64,000 nt of DNA from Enoplosus armatus (taxonomy: Eukaryota; Chordata; Actinopteri; Centrarchiformes; Enoplosidae): contig NC_092197.1 of assembly GCF_043641665.1 (NCBI RefSeq), forward strand, positions 13,398,148-13,462,147, read 5' to 3'. The position numbers and the translations under genes are program-made. The first letter of the stretch is position 1; each line of letters starts with the position of its first letter. The notes under the pieces were generated by a model. It did no database searches and was not told the DNA's origin. It saw only the letters and a list, made by a program, of their open reading frames with translations. Shown here piece after piece: positions 27,401 through 36,284 of the stretch.

Positions 27401-27909
27401 TCACGCTACAGGGAGTAATTTAAATCAATAATAATAACAGGAATGTTTCTTAAGGAGCTGTAATACACTGGAAATAGGAGAATAGAACATTTCTCTCATT
27501 ACCAGTTAATCCTGTTTGTCAATTACTTAAAAATAAGATAATTTGCTCACTGCTACTCCTTCAATACTTTCAATGCACCGTGTTGATCCAGCTTAGTTGT
27601 TGATTCTAGATCAATTGGATTGTATCATAGCAGTTTGTTGCAGGAGTTGGAGAGGGATACAGAGGTGGTTTTAAGTCGAATCAAAAGAGAGAATGGAGAA
27701 TGCATTGACAATAACATCATCATATCATCAGTTGGTGCTTAAAGTCCATTCTCGGTTATCCACTGACACAAAAAATATTTGTGGAGATGTGTAGTGCATT
27801 AAACTCATCTCTCTCTTTCTCTTTTTGTCTTTTCTGTTTTCAGGATCTGATGGCCAAAGTGCGAGCCATGCTTGCCACCTCCAAGACCTTCCAACCTCCC
27901 AACTCCTAA
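3359..27909 (+). CDS. sfswap: sfswap, 3' half (nine coding exons): SR-like splicing regulator SWAP
   Basis: The exons join as 3359-3428, 4414-4517, 4650-4779, 8622-8818, 14738-15123, 16917-17048, 17490-17630, 21499-21571 and 27844-27909: 1,299 nt giving 432 residues and a TAA stop. Phases agree at every junction (0/1, 1/0, 0/1, 1/0, 0/2, 2/2, 2/2, 2/0, 0). Order in the product: acidic block with [18 protein letters not shown] (about 30-50), [19 protein letters not shown] spanning an exon junction, charged helix (102-150), Ser/Pro linker, Arg-Asp tract (226-255), Arg/Ser domain (about 270-390), and tail [18 protein letters not shown]. These blocks match what I know of vertebrate SFSWAP (about 950 aa in human). 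Family knowledge: a nuclear RS-domain protein with two SURP modules that alters splice-site choice, including CD45, fibronectin and, for the fly protein, its own transcript. The DRY_EERY and SURP modules must lie upstream of this window, so the gene is partial only because the window starts in an intron. Confidence 0.93.
3429..4413 (+). other. sfswap intron, pyrimidine-rich
   Basis: The donor is gtagga and the acceptor is CCACTACAG. About 3980-4260 is strongly CT-rich (TCTGTCTGTC-type), which makes several overlapping low-complexity open frames on both strands. None looks like a real protein. Confidence 0.75.
4414..4517 (+). CDS. sfswap: sfswap coding exon (window exon 2), conserved [18 protein letters not shown] block
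   Basis: 104 nt, phase 1 to phase 0. The split first codon is G|CC (Gly), then [20 protein letters not shown] followed by [14 protein letters not shown]. This is the most recognisable stretch of the protein in the window; vertebrate SFSWAP has nearly the same block. It ends in a run of acidic residues. The donor is weak (AAG|gtctag), and the codon straight after the donor would be GTC then TAG. Confidence 0.92.
4650..4779 (+). CDS. sfswap: sfswap coding exon (window exon 3)
   Basis: 130 nt as called, phase 0 to phase 1. The product runs [14 protein letters not shown] then a Glu/Pro-rich stretch, ending [13 protein letters not shown]. The end joins the next exon as [16 protein letters not shown], a block I know from SFSWAP. 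The start is uncertain: AG at 4648-4649 gives 4650, while AG at 4654-4655 gives 4656 and drops two residues (Leu-Lys) without a frame change. Neither acceptor has a good pyrimidine tract. The donor is CAAG|gtaata. Confidence 0.85.
7235..7505 (+). repeat. Interspersed repeat family A, copy 1
   Basis: Blocks such as AACTAGCTGGTGAA, AACAGAGCTAAAAG, GAGAGTGAAT, CTCCAAATGAA, GCTGGAT.TGTAAATAAG, GTTTGCCATATCA and TGTTGTGTTCACAACT occur in the same order at about 22515-22775. The two copies are diverged, so they are old insertions of one dispersed family rather than a recent duplication. I recall it as common in fish but cannot name it. The match covers only the 3' part of the longer copy at 22315-22775. 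Confidence 0.65.
7535..7752 (+). mobile_element. hAT-like non-autonomous repeat, copy 2 (internally deleted)
   Basis: It starts TACTAATGGTTATTTTCATT, continues with GATCAGTTGCTTAATCGTTC, then jumps to CAAGCTGGAATCAGAGAATG and TTGATAAATGACTTCAATGA. This is the reverse orientation of the repeat at 2588-2880, lacking the central section. It lies directly next to the family A repeat (7235-7505), so two unrelated repeats abut. Family assignment is from memory. Confidence 0.55.
8622..8818 (+). CDS. sfswap: sfswap coding exon (window exon 4), charged helical region
   Basis: 197 nt, phase 1 to phase 0. The split codon is G|CC (Ala). It reads K-Q-K-L-E-D-R-L then [39 protein letters not shown] and a less conserved Pro/Glu tail ending SSAQLE. 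The Lys/Glu/Ala/Gln composition without Pro or Gly over about 45 residues predicts a long charged helix, and this block is highly conserved in SFSWAP. GC content is clearly higher than in the flanking introns. The acceptor is CCCTTAG and the donor is GAG|gtatgt, a near-consensus site. Confidence 0.94.
8819..14737 (+). other. sfswap intron, 5.9 kb, no exon seen
   Basis: The donor is gtatgt and the acceptor is TTTGTCTCCAG. I see only AT-rich sequence plus a CT-rich stretch at about 13060-13520, which includes a short TCCTC tandem run (13063-13085) ending in CCAG like a pseudo-acceptor. Open frames at 10609-10950 and 11796-12161 carry no recognisable protein. No clear transposon end was found, although older repeats may be present. 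Confidence 0.7.
14738..15123 (+). CDS. sfswap: sfswap coding exon (window exon 5): Arg-Asp tract and start of the RS domain
   Basis: 386 nt, phase 0 to phase 2, the largest coding exon here. The product starts [15 protein letters not shown], then a Pro/Ser linker ending in seven serines. From 14912 to 15001 come 15 consecutive basic-acidic dipeptides (13 Arg-Asp, one Lys-Asp, one Arg-Glu), then [15 protein letters not shown] and [14 protein letters not shown]. Such charged dipeptide and RS repeats mark splicing factors: they mediate weak multivalent contacts, nuclear-speckle location and phosphorylation by SR kinases (family knowledge). The codons form a purine-rich GAGACM microsatellite-like tract. 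The donor TCG|gtaaga is strong, and read-through would give CGG TAA, a stop at once. Confidence 0.93.
14912..15001 (+). repeat. Coding hexanucleotide tract (Arg-Asp)15
   Basis: Ninety bases of near-perfect 6-nt repeats (CGAGAC, AGAGAC, AGAGAT variants) encode alternating Arg and Asp with one Lys-Asp and one Arg-Glu. Arg is encoded by both CGA and AGA and Asp by both GAC and GAT. This synonymous variation suggests the peptide is held by selection while the DNA repeat is partly randomised. Tracts like this change length easily. Confidence 0.9.
15124..16916 (+). other. sfswap intron, 1.8 kb
   Basis: The donor is gtaaga and the acceptor is TCTGGCCAG. It holds an AATTC-repeat/ATTTATATAGCGCC-type element at 16701-16810. 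An AT-rich and purine-rich section (about 15990-16140) explains the 137-codon minus-strand open frame at 15828-16241, which I reject. I see nothing else. Confidence 0.75.
16701..16810 (+). mobile_element. Teleost dispersed element with ATTTATATAGCGCCAAATCA motif
   Basis: CAATT is repeated four times, then TTTATTTATATAGCGCCAAA, TCATCTCATGACACTTTACA and GAGCAGGTCTAGACCGACTC. I know this string as a very frequent dispersed element in percomorph fish. I cannot assign it to a class with confidence; it may be a truncated 3' end of a longer element. It ends about 105 bases before an sfswap exon. Confidence 0.7.
16917..17048 (+). CDS. sfswap: sfswap coding exon (window exon 6), RS domain
   Basis: 132 nt, phase 2 to phase 2. 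The split codon is CG|A (Arg). It reads [12 protein letters not shown] then [21 protein letters not shown] sequence (exactly ...[17 protein letters not shown]), ending LPRGHSRS with the split Arg. Ser-Arg, Ser-Pro and Arg-Glu dipeptides continue the RS domain. The length is divisible by three and both ends are phase 2, so skipping it would keep the frame. The acceptor is CTGGCCAG and the donor is CCAG|gtaaac. Confidence 0.88.
17049..17489 (+). other. sfswap intron, 441 bp
   Basis: The donor is gtaaac and the acceptor is TTTGTCTCCCAG. It contains nothing recognisable. Confidence 0.8.
17490..17630 (+). CDS. sfswap: sfswap coding exon (window exon 7), Ser/Pro-rich RS domain part
   Basis: 141 nt, phase 2 to phase 2. 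After the split Arg it reads [20 protein letters not shown] then [20 protein letters not shown] and SSLAHS with the split Arg. It is rich in Ser-Pro pairs, likely proline-directed or SR-kinase phosphorylation sites (inference). Like the preceding exon it is symmetrical and could be skipped without a frameshift. The acceptor has a good pyrimidine tract and the donor is CCAG|gtaacc. Confidence 0.85.
17631..21498 (+). other. sfswap intron, 3.9 kb, no exon seen
   Basis: The donor is gtaacc and the acceptor is CTCTCTACAG, after a long CT-rich tract from about 21310. I see AT-rich sequence with no clear repeat. Open frames at 19278-19547, 19581-19853 and 20680-20892 have no recognisable content. 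Confidence 0.7.
21499..21571 (+). CDS. sfswap: sfswap coding exon (window exon 8)
   Basis: 73 nt, phase 2 to phase 0. The split Arg is followed by [20 protein letters not shown] then KITQ. The SSVQSKITQ sequence leads directly into [10 protein letters not shown] of the last exon; this junction is a conserved part of the vertebrate SFSWAP C terminus. The acceptor is CTCTACAG and the donor is CTCAG|gtattg. Confidence 0.9.
22315..22775 (+). repeat. Interspersed repeat family A, copy 2 (longer)
   Basis: It extends further upstream than the copy at 7235-7505, with TGTCGCTCATAGTGATGAAC, CTGCAGCTCCACTCGCCTTT and AGCTTTATAGCAAATTTCAA. The shared order of blocks then runs from AACTAGCTGGTGAA to TGTTGTGTTCACAACTGG. 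It is a known-looking fish repeat of unassigned class with no coding capacity. Confidence 0.65.
23183..23400 (+). mobile_element. Truncated DNA-transposon fragment (Tc1-like family by memory)
   Basis: It begins CACACGGCCAAAAGCATGTG, followed by GGGCATTAATATG, AATAACAGCCTCCACTCTTC, AGGCTTTCCACAAGAG, CATTCAGCCACAGGAGCATT and TGAGGTCTGGCACTGATGTT. I recall this series from a widespread fish DNA transposon with CACACGGCCAAAAGTATGTG ends. Only the left part is present, with no matching right end before the sequence becomes unrelated near 23400. An open frame at 23025-23417 on the minus strand is a by-product. Confidence 0.55.
26841..26870. repeat. (TG)n microsatellite
   Basis: Nine GT units, one CT break, then five GT units, in the last sfswap intron. 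Confidence 0.9.
27844..27909 (+). CDS. sfswap: sfswap last coding exon with stop
   Basis: Entered in phase 0 after TTTTCAG. It reads [18 protein letters not shown] then P-N-S and TAA at 27907-27909. The [10 protein letters not shown] sequence is nearly the same as the human SFSWAP C terminus as I remember it, which fixes both gene identity and end. The last residues differ from mammals, as expected at a loosely constrained terminus. Confidence 0.95.
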   Translation, partial: DLMAKVRAMLATSKTFQPPNS

Positions 27910-28590
27910 AGAGAGGGCATGGCTTTCCGTTAGCCACGACAACCTTGGCCAATCAGCAAGCGGCATTCTCCGATTTCCTGGAGATTTATTTGGCCTGGTT
28001 CTGTTTCATCTCCCCATTTTATCCCCGATTTATTTTTTCATCTTGATTTGTGCCGACAGATTCAGTTTGGCTTACATTATGTCGTCTGCAGCGTTGCAGG
28101 AGTGACGTGAAGGCACTCCTTGAGCTGAAATATCTGGTGTCTCACCTGACCTGAAAAAGCAGCTCATCAGCTGGGAGATCATGTCAGCAGTTGACATGTG
28201 TTGGGGAGAATCAAATGTGGGAATAATCCACATTATTTTGCATCCTGTTTTAAAACACTCACACAATACTTTTCAGCCGCGTGGTGGCGGTCATTCTGTG
28301 CAGCGCTACCTAAAGCTGCTGGAGGTCTGTATTTTCTCCTTCTATGAAGGGTTGCGTTGTTTTGATCATTTCAGTTCTCTCCTCCCTCATCTGCTGTTCT
28401 CTGCTGTGGTTTATTTCCACCCCCAGCCGTCTTCTCTCTCCAGCACCTCACCATGTTTTAATTTTCCTCTCTGTCCTTCAGCTCTAGTGCGTGGCCTTCT
28501 ATTTCTGTTCCTGGTTTGTACTGTAATGAATTTAATGCAGAATGACTTTGTAATCCAAACTGTCAATAAAGTTTCAATTATGATTTACTT
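27910..28590 (+). other. sfswap 3' untranslated region
   Basis: About 680 bases run from the stop to just after the poly(A) signal. A 137-codon open frame at 28181-28594 lies inside it and is CT-rich in its second half with no recognisable motif, so I treat it as non-coding. The 3' limit is inferred from the signal, not seen directly. Confidence 0.7.
28565..28570 (+). terminator. Poly(A) signal AATAAA of sfswap
   Basis: A canonical AATAAA within GTCAATAAAGTTTC, 655 bases after the stop codon. Cleavage is expected 10-30 bases on, near 28,585-28,600. Confidence 0.8.
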
Positions 28591-28681
28591 GTAGCCGTTA
28601 CTCCTTTCCTTTTTTTACCTTTGGGTAGTTGTAAATTGTAAAACGGATGAAAATAGTTGGACACCGTTTTATTGATCATGA

Positions 28682-28709
28682 CCCCCCCCCCCCCCCCCCC
28701 CCCCCCCCC
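28682..28709. repeat. Poly-C run of 28 bases
   Basis: An uninterrupted C28 tract about 110 bases beyond the sfswap poly(A) signal. Long C/G homopolymers are rare in vertebrate DNA and are often of uncertain length in assemblies. Confidence 0.9.
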
Positions 28710-28974
28710 GTCCTACTCTTCACTGTCCTTTATTTGTGGTACACTGATAAGATGGAAGAAATGATGTTACTGCCCCCAAACCTTCACCTCCATTGACTGT
28801 ACCAAGTTTAGTGACTCAGCAGCATTCCTGATAAAGCCGACAAGCATAACTGTTGATCGGCTGATATTCTGCGGGTGTCTGCTTGTGCCCCAGTGAGCTG
28901 ATAAACTGGGGGCACAGAAATTGTTAGGAGACCAGCCTGATGACCTCAAGCAGATTACAAGCTCATAAGGGATT

Positions 28975-29150
28975 AAATGTTCAGAAACATGACCCTTTCA
29001 AGGCCATGTAGTGTCTTTAAAGTAATCAATAAAATGTCAGAATCTACTCTAAAACAAACAAATGAAGAGACACGAAAGCAGGGGAGATATGGTCCTCTCT
29101 CCACTCTCATTTAAAGTTTTGCTACAGCATTCTGAACGTACTGGTGCTGT
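28975..29150 (+). repeat. Degraded dispersed repeat (fish family)
   Basis: The series TAAGGGATTAAATGTTCAGA, TCTTTAAAGTAATCAATAAA, TCTACTCTAAAACAAACA, AGATATGGTCCTCTCTCC and CTACAGCATTCTGAACGTAC parallels a common fish repeat that I remember as reading AAAATCAATTCT...ATATGGTC...GCAGCATTCTG. Class not assigned. It starts about 380 bases downstream of the sfswap 3' end. Confidence 0.45.
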
Positions 29151-30374
29151 CCTGTTATTGGTTCTAAAGGTACGTTAGGTCAGGGACGGAGAACGACGTC
29201 ACCTGTCAGGAGATTTATGACGGTCTGATAACCCACTGTGGGGTCTAATGATGACTCAATACATCATCTAACATAGGTGCTGGGCTTCTAAAGGTATGCT
29301 CACCCAACTTTTGGCTCATTTCACCATGTGTAGATTTCCTCGGGTGCTTCTGGTTCATAAGTGAATTATATTTTTCACACAACATTGAACATTTATGCAG
29401 AAACAGCTTGACTCCAAGGTACTGCGGTGTGTCATCAGCGAAGCATTGTCTTCAAATAAGGTTAGAGAATACCAAAGCGTGAGCACAAACGGTCTTCACT
29501 TCAGAGGGGCTGCGGTTGCTCAGGGTCTACCCGGCATATGAGCTGACATTAAAAACAGTAAAGTAGGCGCAGCAACTGCTCATCCTAAAGAAAGTCAATG
29601 CATTCCTGCCCTCAAACCCTTTCACAGATGCAACATCAAAAAAGCATCCCGGCTGCTCCGCTGACGCGAAGGCTCCACAGAGGACAGTTCAAACCTCCTC
29701 TCACTGCAGCAACAGTCAGTTCTCGTCTTCACCGTCAGGGAAAGTCTACAGGAACATTAGGACTCTGCACCAACAAAGTAAAGAGCTGCTTCAGGCCTCG
29801 GGCCATGAGAATGCTGAATATCTCCCTCCCTCCTGACAAACAAACAGCTGACACAAACACAGTTTGGCTGCTGATGCTTTTGCCCCCCCACATTATTATT
29901 TTCCCGCATTATGTCATTGTTATATGTACACGTGAGTTCATACACTACTATGCTGAAGTCAACACGTGAGACATCAGGACTTAATCATTTTAACTTAGTC
30001 AATAATCAGCTAAATTCAATTTAAATAATCATTAATACTCGCAATTAAAATTTTCATTGGGAGAAATGGACTGGAAGGAAATCGGTACTCTGCTATCCAA
30101 TTATCAATGTATCTAATTATGTAACCGATTTGTATGTCTTTTTTTTATAATGATACAAAATGTAGACAAAGCATCAATTCCAGTCTCAAAGGGAAAATTG
30201 GTTTGCACAATCACGGCACTACATGTTTTGTATTAAAAAGTAAAAGAATATAAGAAATCGTTAATTAAATTGATTAAATCTGTTCTATGGATAAAGCTGA
30301 TAGTGCAGCATTTGAGAACCAACATCACCGCTGTGATCCCTGCAATACATCCGCTGATCACTGTGGTTAAGACC

Positions 30375-30378
<4 letters not shown>

Positions 30379-30418
<40 letters not shown>
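30379..30418. repeat. (CA)20 microsatellite
   Basis: Forty bases of uninterrupted CA. The minus-strand open frame across it (30233-30490) is an artefact encoding a Cys-Val run. Confidence 0.95.
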
Positions 30419-30420
<2 letters not shown>

Positions 30421-33400
30421 CTCTGTAGCACGTTGTAAATAGAGGTTTGTGCCTCCCAGCAGGCAGCAGCACCTGAAGACTGGGTGTCATGTAGTGATGT
30501 GCCTGACCCTCTGAGGCAGTGTTACTCTGTCAGACAGACAAAATGCACAATAGTGACATCTTAGGCAAACAGCAAAACCTGACCACTTTGCAAGTTCTGC
30601 TGGTGATTTTAGAGCCCTCACTTTTTTACTCCTCCTCCTGTGTTTCAGGATGGAGGTGAACGTCTTGTAGAAAAGGCATTGCGGGCATTGCTCCTAAAAT
30701 AAACCTGTAAGCTAATTTGGTAGCAAAGATAGCAGCTTAATGGCTGAAAGATGATGACTATAAAACAAGAAGAAAACTATTATGGGACTCATTTTATTTA
30801 TTTTTTTCTTAATTTGGCCACTCTCTTGTACAACAGGCCTAATAAACAAACACAATGGCTTGCCTGGTCTGTCACTCACACCATTTGAAAATGAAAGTGG
30901 TCTCTCAGAGTGATGCCGTAGGAGGAGATTGTTTTTTAAGTTATTACAAGGGACCTTTAGCCTACCCACAGGTTTTTCAAAGACCTCTTTGTACCGAGTT
31001 CTAAAAAGAATTTCAAAAGCAGGTGTTTCCCACCAGCTGGCATAAACTAAAAACATCTGCCTCTACATCACTTGAAAGTTTCGGGAGAGAATGTGCAGCA
31101 ACAGTTTCCCGCTGTGTGTGAATTAATGTGGCTTGTCTCATACTCTTTGTCACACTTGATGAAGTGCTCTCTGAAGACCCGCTGATAGGCTAAAATGTTC
31201 CATGTAAATGTGACGGCGTGACATCACTGCAAGGAACCACTTTTGGTTAACTTGCTTGCATTATCACAACTTGATCATTTAGCACATTTGGGCAAAGACC
31301 TTGAATAATACAAAGTTTCTTATTGTTTTCATGGTACAATGTGAAAATCTATGTTTTTATGAGATGAGAAACAGCTCAATGAATGACAAAAAAGAAGATA
31401 AATCAGGAATCTCTGCCATTATTTGATTAACACTATCTGAAGTTAGTCAAATCCCAACTGTATAGCTTGGGGAAGGTAGCGGACAAATGGACAGTATGCA
31501 TTGTCTTCTTGCTTGTTAATTTTAATACAATAAAGGCAACAACAATACACATTTTCCACCATTTTTCCACATTTTTGAATATGAATTATTTGACATCATG
31601 GTGTGAATTCACTTGGGACTTCCTCCCATCAGTGGAAATGACAACATTTTGTTTTGACTTGATGTTGTACCACATGGATTAGTGATCCAGACATGTTTGT
31701 CCACATAATTAAACAGTTGTAATGGATCGATGACACTACTTTAAAAATAAATCCATCTTTTGGTGTGCGGCTGCACAAACCTGTTAGACCGCCTTAATAA
31801 GTTTATAAACTGACAAATAAACCACTTTTTTTTGGCATTCCTTACTCGTATCAGCAAGTTGCCTTGTCTTGATACTGTACGACACATGGGTCAGAAATTC
31901 AGCAAGCAGTTCATCTGGCCAATCCAGAGTGTGTGTGTGTGTGTGAAAAGACACTTATTTCATTATTTCTGCCCTTTATCTGTCTGTACAGCTGCAGTGG
32001 CTTTGATAAGGCAGGCAAGTGATGCCTTATGCAGCATTTTCCAACGGGTAATTGTGCGCTACCGCTGAGGAATAGATAAGTATGAGTCAAACAGTCTAGT
32101 GAGAGAGATTTGTACGGGGGATGAGCCTGTAACCCTTTACTACCGAGGCAGATAGTCTTATGCTCCTTCTAAGCATGTATGACGTTTGTGTAACATTCAG
32201 CAAAAGGCTGTAAAAATCTCTTTGGGAACTTTGGTGTCATGTTTAGCTTTGTTTAGCCCCTCTAATAAGAGTGTACAAGAAGTGAAAATGGTCGGAGTCA
32301 TGGAGTACGACTTGAGGAGTCTACGTCATGATATCAGGAGAAATAGTCTCGTTTCAGGTGTTATGTGTCCTTTAAAATCCTAAGACTTCTCAAACATATT
32401 GTTGTTAAGGTCAACAGTTTAGCTGCAGGTATCCATGGCAATAGCGTTAGCAACAGTAACCTGTTTGCTAGCAGTTAAGCTAATGCTAACTGGTGAAAGG
32501 GTTATAGCCACGGTTTATATTGCTGTGGACACTTGTTTTTATGTTAGCAATTTCAATTCCATAATTTATATAAACGTATCAGAACACCTCGTCCGGTGTC
32601 ATCGCACACAAAAACACTGAAAGCATACAATTACTGCAATCTAGTAGATCCTGACACCCACAAAGACCTGGGGAGACATTGAAGTGGTCATCTCTGTAAC
32701 AGCTAAGTTGATGATTTTTAACATCTCACATCTTTAGAAGACAATAACAGACTTCCAAAAGACTCACAACAGTGTCAATACTCTATTCTTATTACCCGAC
32801 ACATTAGTGTCAAGAGCCTGTCAAGAAAACAACAAATAAGTCATGTGAATAGTCACTTATGTCTTGCCTGTTCATACCCCCATCAATGGTGACTTTAATA
32901 ACCACAAGGCCCCAGCCAAACATTAAATCACAATTTTATATCTAATCAAATCGAGCTCATCACATCTGCACTGATTGATTCTTGACTAACTTGCTGCCTG
33001 GCATTTGCAATTTCATTAACTCATACTGGCAGTGTGTGTGTGTGTGTGAGTAATACATTGAAAGTAGGGGCAGGGGAAAGTGACTCTGGGAAGTAGTTGG
33101 AGAGAAACATGAGGGCAGGCAGTGATTTGTTTGTTTTACGGGACCTGAGTGCGTCATAAGTCAGCGGGACATCTGAGGAGATGACAGGAGGAATAAAGGA
33201 CGGTGGTGGTGAAGAGGAAAGCGTCCGTTCCATGCTGCAATTGATGTTTATTAAAAAGAATAATTGCCCATATTAATGACTTTATAGCCAAAGATTAAGA
33301 TGATTCAATCCTCAGTCTAATCTTTTTTTTGGTTTTGTAAACATTACACTCATACTGATTGATGATTTAATTCAAGTGACTGAACCGTGAGAGGATGTTT

Positions 33401-33506
33401 CCAGTGCATGGCTATTTGATGTTTCGCTTTGAGGAAATACTGCCGTATTTTTGTGTAATCATGGTTCACGGCTCCAATATATTTCAATATATATATTTCT
33501 AACTCT

Positions 33507-33523
33507 GGGGGGGGGGGGGGGGG
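33507..33523. repeat. Poly-G run of 17 bases
   Basis: An uninterrupted G17 after AACTCT. Confidence 0.9.
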
Positions 33524-33665
33524 TTGAGGACTTCGGGCACCTTGGCCACAGACCCAGACAGAGACACAGTGGTCTAATTAAGACATGTGGCACGGAGAAG
33601 GAAAGCAGACTGGCAAAAGTCCCAGCAGTAAACAGAATCTAGGATGAGACAAGCGTAGAGATCTC

Positions 33666-33699
<34 letters not shown>
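33666..33699. repeat. (ATCT)n tetranucleotide microsatellite
   Basis: About eight and a half perfect ATCT units. The same motif recurs at 45336-45376. Confidence 0.9.
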
Positions 33700-35079
33700 T
33701 TTATTCTATATGCTCTGTTTACCGCTGGCTAGACCGAGAGTCGGAGACTTCTTTTAGATTCCTCTCTGCCTCGTTGCCACTGGTCTTAATTAGAGCACTA
33801 TGTCTTTGTCTGGGAGAAAGGTGCCCTCAGTCTTCACTTCCTGTAGCTACTACTATATAGTCAGTGGTTTAAAGTCTGTCCCGCTCACAGCAAAATAGAG
33901 GAGACAGCCTGCCTCACGGCCCCCCGTCAGACCCGGTTACAGTTTTTTAATTTCTGTCGCCTTGGTACGTTTCTTAGATCTGAATGGAAATTCTCAAAAA
34001 TAAATGTTCAACCTCCATCAAGTCGCTTGTGCATGTCATAAAAGCAATTTCTCATTCTTTTGGACAATGTACTATTGTCTCCTTTTCCCTACATTATCAA
34101 TGTCTTATGTCATGTTGATCAAAATGTATCAAACATCTGACTTCATTGCATAAGTCATAATCTGTCAAACACATTTTCTACACATTTCTATTAGACTTTC
34201 TTTGTAAACGAATTGCTCTCAGGTGAATCTCGACTTTCCCTAAGGAAGGGGGACGTGTGAAGCGTTAGATAAACCAGTTCTCTAAAATAGCTCATACCTT
34301 CAATTGGCAAGCATATATAGACAGAGCACAACACAGCGTTACAATTTCTGACAATGGAAGAGCATGAAGGAAATGAACAGGGTCAACAGCCAGGAAGAAT
34401 TCTCCACGCAGCGCTGCATGTACAGTTCTGGCCTAAGGGGTCTTTCCTATGTTTACATTTCTAATTTTGTACTTTTTTCCTTTGTGCTCTGCAGTGCTGT
34501 AAAACAGTCTTTCCTGTTTTTTCTCTTTTCATCTCTTCTTTTGCAGGTACTCTATTGTGTGGTGCTGTTTGTACACATTGTTTCAAGAAATGCAGTTACA
34601 GTTTTGCGAATGTTAGAGAAATGTAACAAAGCTGTAATGTGTTTACCGTCCTCAATGCGCCTGGATATTCTTCCATGATAGGTTACGCCGAAAAGGGCCG
34701 TTTTATTTGATATGCGTTAGAAAGGAGTGTGGAAGATCATCATAGTGCTTGCAGAACACATCTTGCTTCAATATCAAGATCCATGTTACTAATGAGATTG
34801 GACATTTACTGCTAGAGTTGGTGTCTGGCCAAATTCCTCCGCCTGTTGCTTTCTTTTGGTTTCAGTGTTGAATGAGGGGATGAACACAGACAAAGAGATC
34901 CCCCCTGAACTGAAACACACATGGTTTCCTAACAAGCACACATGCTTATAATGGGCTACCCTGTGTTGTTAACTGCGTCTTCAGTGTGCGTGTGGTTCTG
35001 CTGTCAGGGTGAAAATGACTGTTGACATAGTGACGTGGAACATGGCTTCAGACAAAGTACCTTGTAATAGGTTTTTGGC

Positions 35080-35375
35080 CTAAACCAGTCACCTGTGGCC
35101 GCTCCTCGTTCCCCTCATCAACCTCCCAGTATAAATAGAGGCCGGTCTTCAGTACCAGTTTGTCTGTGCTGTCTTTATGCTCCAGCATTTTAGCCATTCC
35201 TGTCTGTTGTGTGTCTGAAATCTGATTTATTCTGATTTGATGTCGATGTTGATACCTGCTTTCACTTTGATTTCCACCTGCCTGGCCAACCCCAACTGTT
35301 AAGCCTGTATGACCAAGTCAACTTTCTTTAAATCCACCTGCTGTGTATCAGTGTCTGTATTTGGGCCTATTGCCA
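35080..35375 (+). mobile_element. Possible solo LTR of a Gypsy-like retrotransposon
   Basis: A promoter-like segment with CACCTGTGGCCGCTCCTCGT, TATAAATAG at 35130-35138, a run of T/G-rich sequence, and then AAATCCACCTGCTGTGTATC followed by GTCTGTATTTGGGCC. The spacing and the CACCTG...CTGCATTTGGG-type end are reminiscent of fish Gypsy LTRs. Exact ends and a 4-6 bp target duplication are not clear, and no internal gag/pol is present nearby. Confidence 0.3.
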
Positions 35376-36284
35376 TTTAACCTTTATTTCAGTTAGTTTA
35401 AATGGAGTTAACTGTTATTTGTACATTACTAAACTAATTCTTAAATGGTTTGTGACATTTTGTGAAACTATGTTTGTGAGGTCTAATTCTGCTTAGAGAC
35501 TCAGAAATGGTGACTCTGACCCTGGTGTTTAAAACCCACAAAAAATGTTTGAAAGTTTGAATCTCAGTTCAAATCTTCTTTTGGCTTCAGTACATCACGC
35601 AATAAACGTTCACCACACCTGACTGCTGCCAGGACAACGCCTCTGCGGGAGCTGCTGAAAGAGAAGCGCTCTGGGAGTAAATGGTGGATTGTTGTGATGG
35701 AAAGGGATTGCATTCTACTTTCCCCAGCCAGATTTTCTGGCCCACTGCTTCTGCCAGAGTTTAGCTTTGGGACCCAAAAGAATAAAAGGAACATTACCCA
35801 CCCTGTGCCACTATGTGACGGTTGTTGTAAAAAAAAGTTTTCTTTTCCTGATAAGAATTTCAGCCAAGCTTTTGTCAAATAAGCTCTGAATTTGCAGGAT
35901 GTGAGCATGCAGCTGAGTTTCATGCACAACACTACCATGACCACTTTGGATTGTGTTAGAAATAAAATAACATGTTAGAAATCCTTCCGTCAAACACGCA
36001 GACCTTTTGTGGAGATTATGTATTTCACAATCAGCAGTGTGACAAACAGTGCTGCGCTCACAAACACACCTATCGTTACTCCATTTATATTTAGTCACAT
36101 CACATCCCAGTCTCCCTGCAGCAGCAACAGGATAATAGCCCCTGGGATCTGAAAGTCAACACATCTTCTTTTTTTGTCCTGATGGAAGAATCAGAAAAAG
36201 AGACGAGAAAACCACAATTTAGAAAAAAAGGGAATGTGTGCCGAGAATCTCAGTCAGAAACTATTGAATAGGGGATTTGGAGGA
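35376..36284. other. No feature seen
   Basis: AT-rich DNA. A 126-codon minus-strand open frame (35564-35944) shows no known motif and is probably chance. Confidence 0.5.

Larger units (their letters stand above)
21572..27843 (+). other. sfswap last intron, 6.3 kb
   Basis: The donor is gtattg and the acceptor is TTTTCTGTTTTCAG. It contains the longer family A repeat copy (22315-22775), a DNA-transposon fragment (23183-23400) and a TG tract at 26841-26870. I find no other exon; the remaining open frames (for example 24538-24807, 26203-26400) resemble no protein I know. Confidence 0.7.
29151..35079. other. No gene seen; microsatellites only
   Basis: AT-rich DNA without recognisable exons on either strand. 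Simple repeats: (CA)n 30379-30418, short (TG)n at 31929-31944 and 33031-33048, G17 at 33507-33523 and (ATCT)n at 33666-33699. Open frames up to 123 codons (29598-29969) show no family resemblance. Small exons of an unknown gene could be missed by eye. Confidence 0.55.

Noticed and set aside
28181..28594. 137-codon + strand frame after the sfswap stop
   Set aside because: It lies inside the 3'UTR, overlaps the poly(A) signal, and has no motif.
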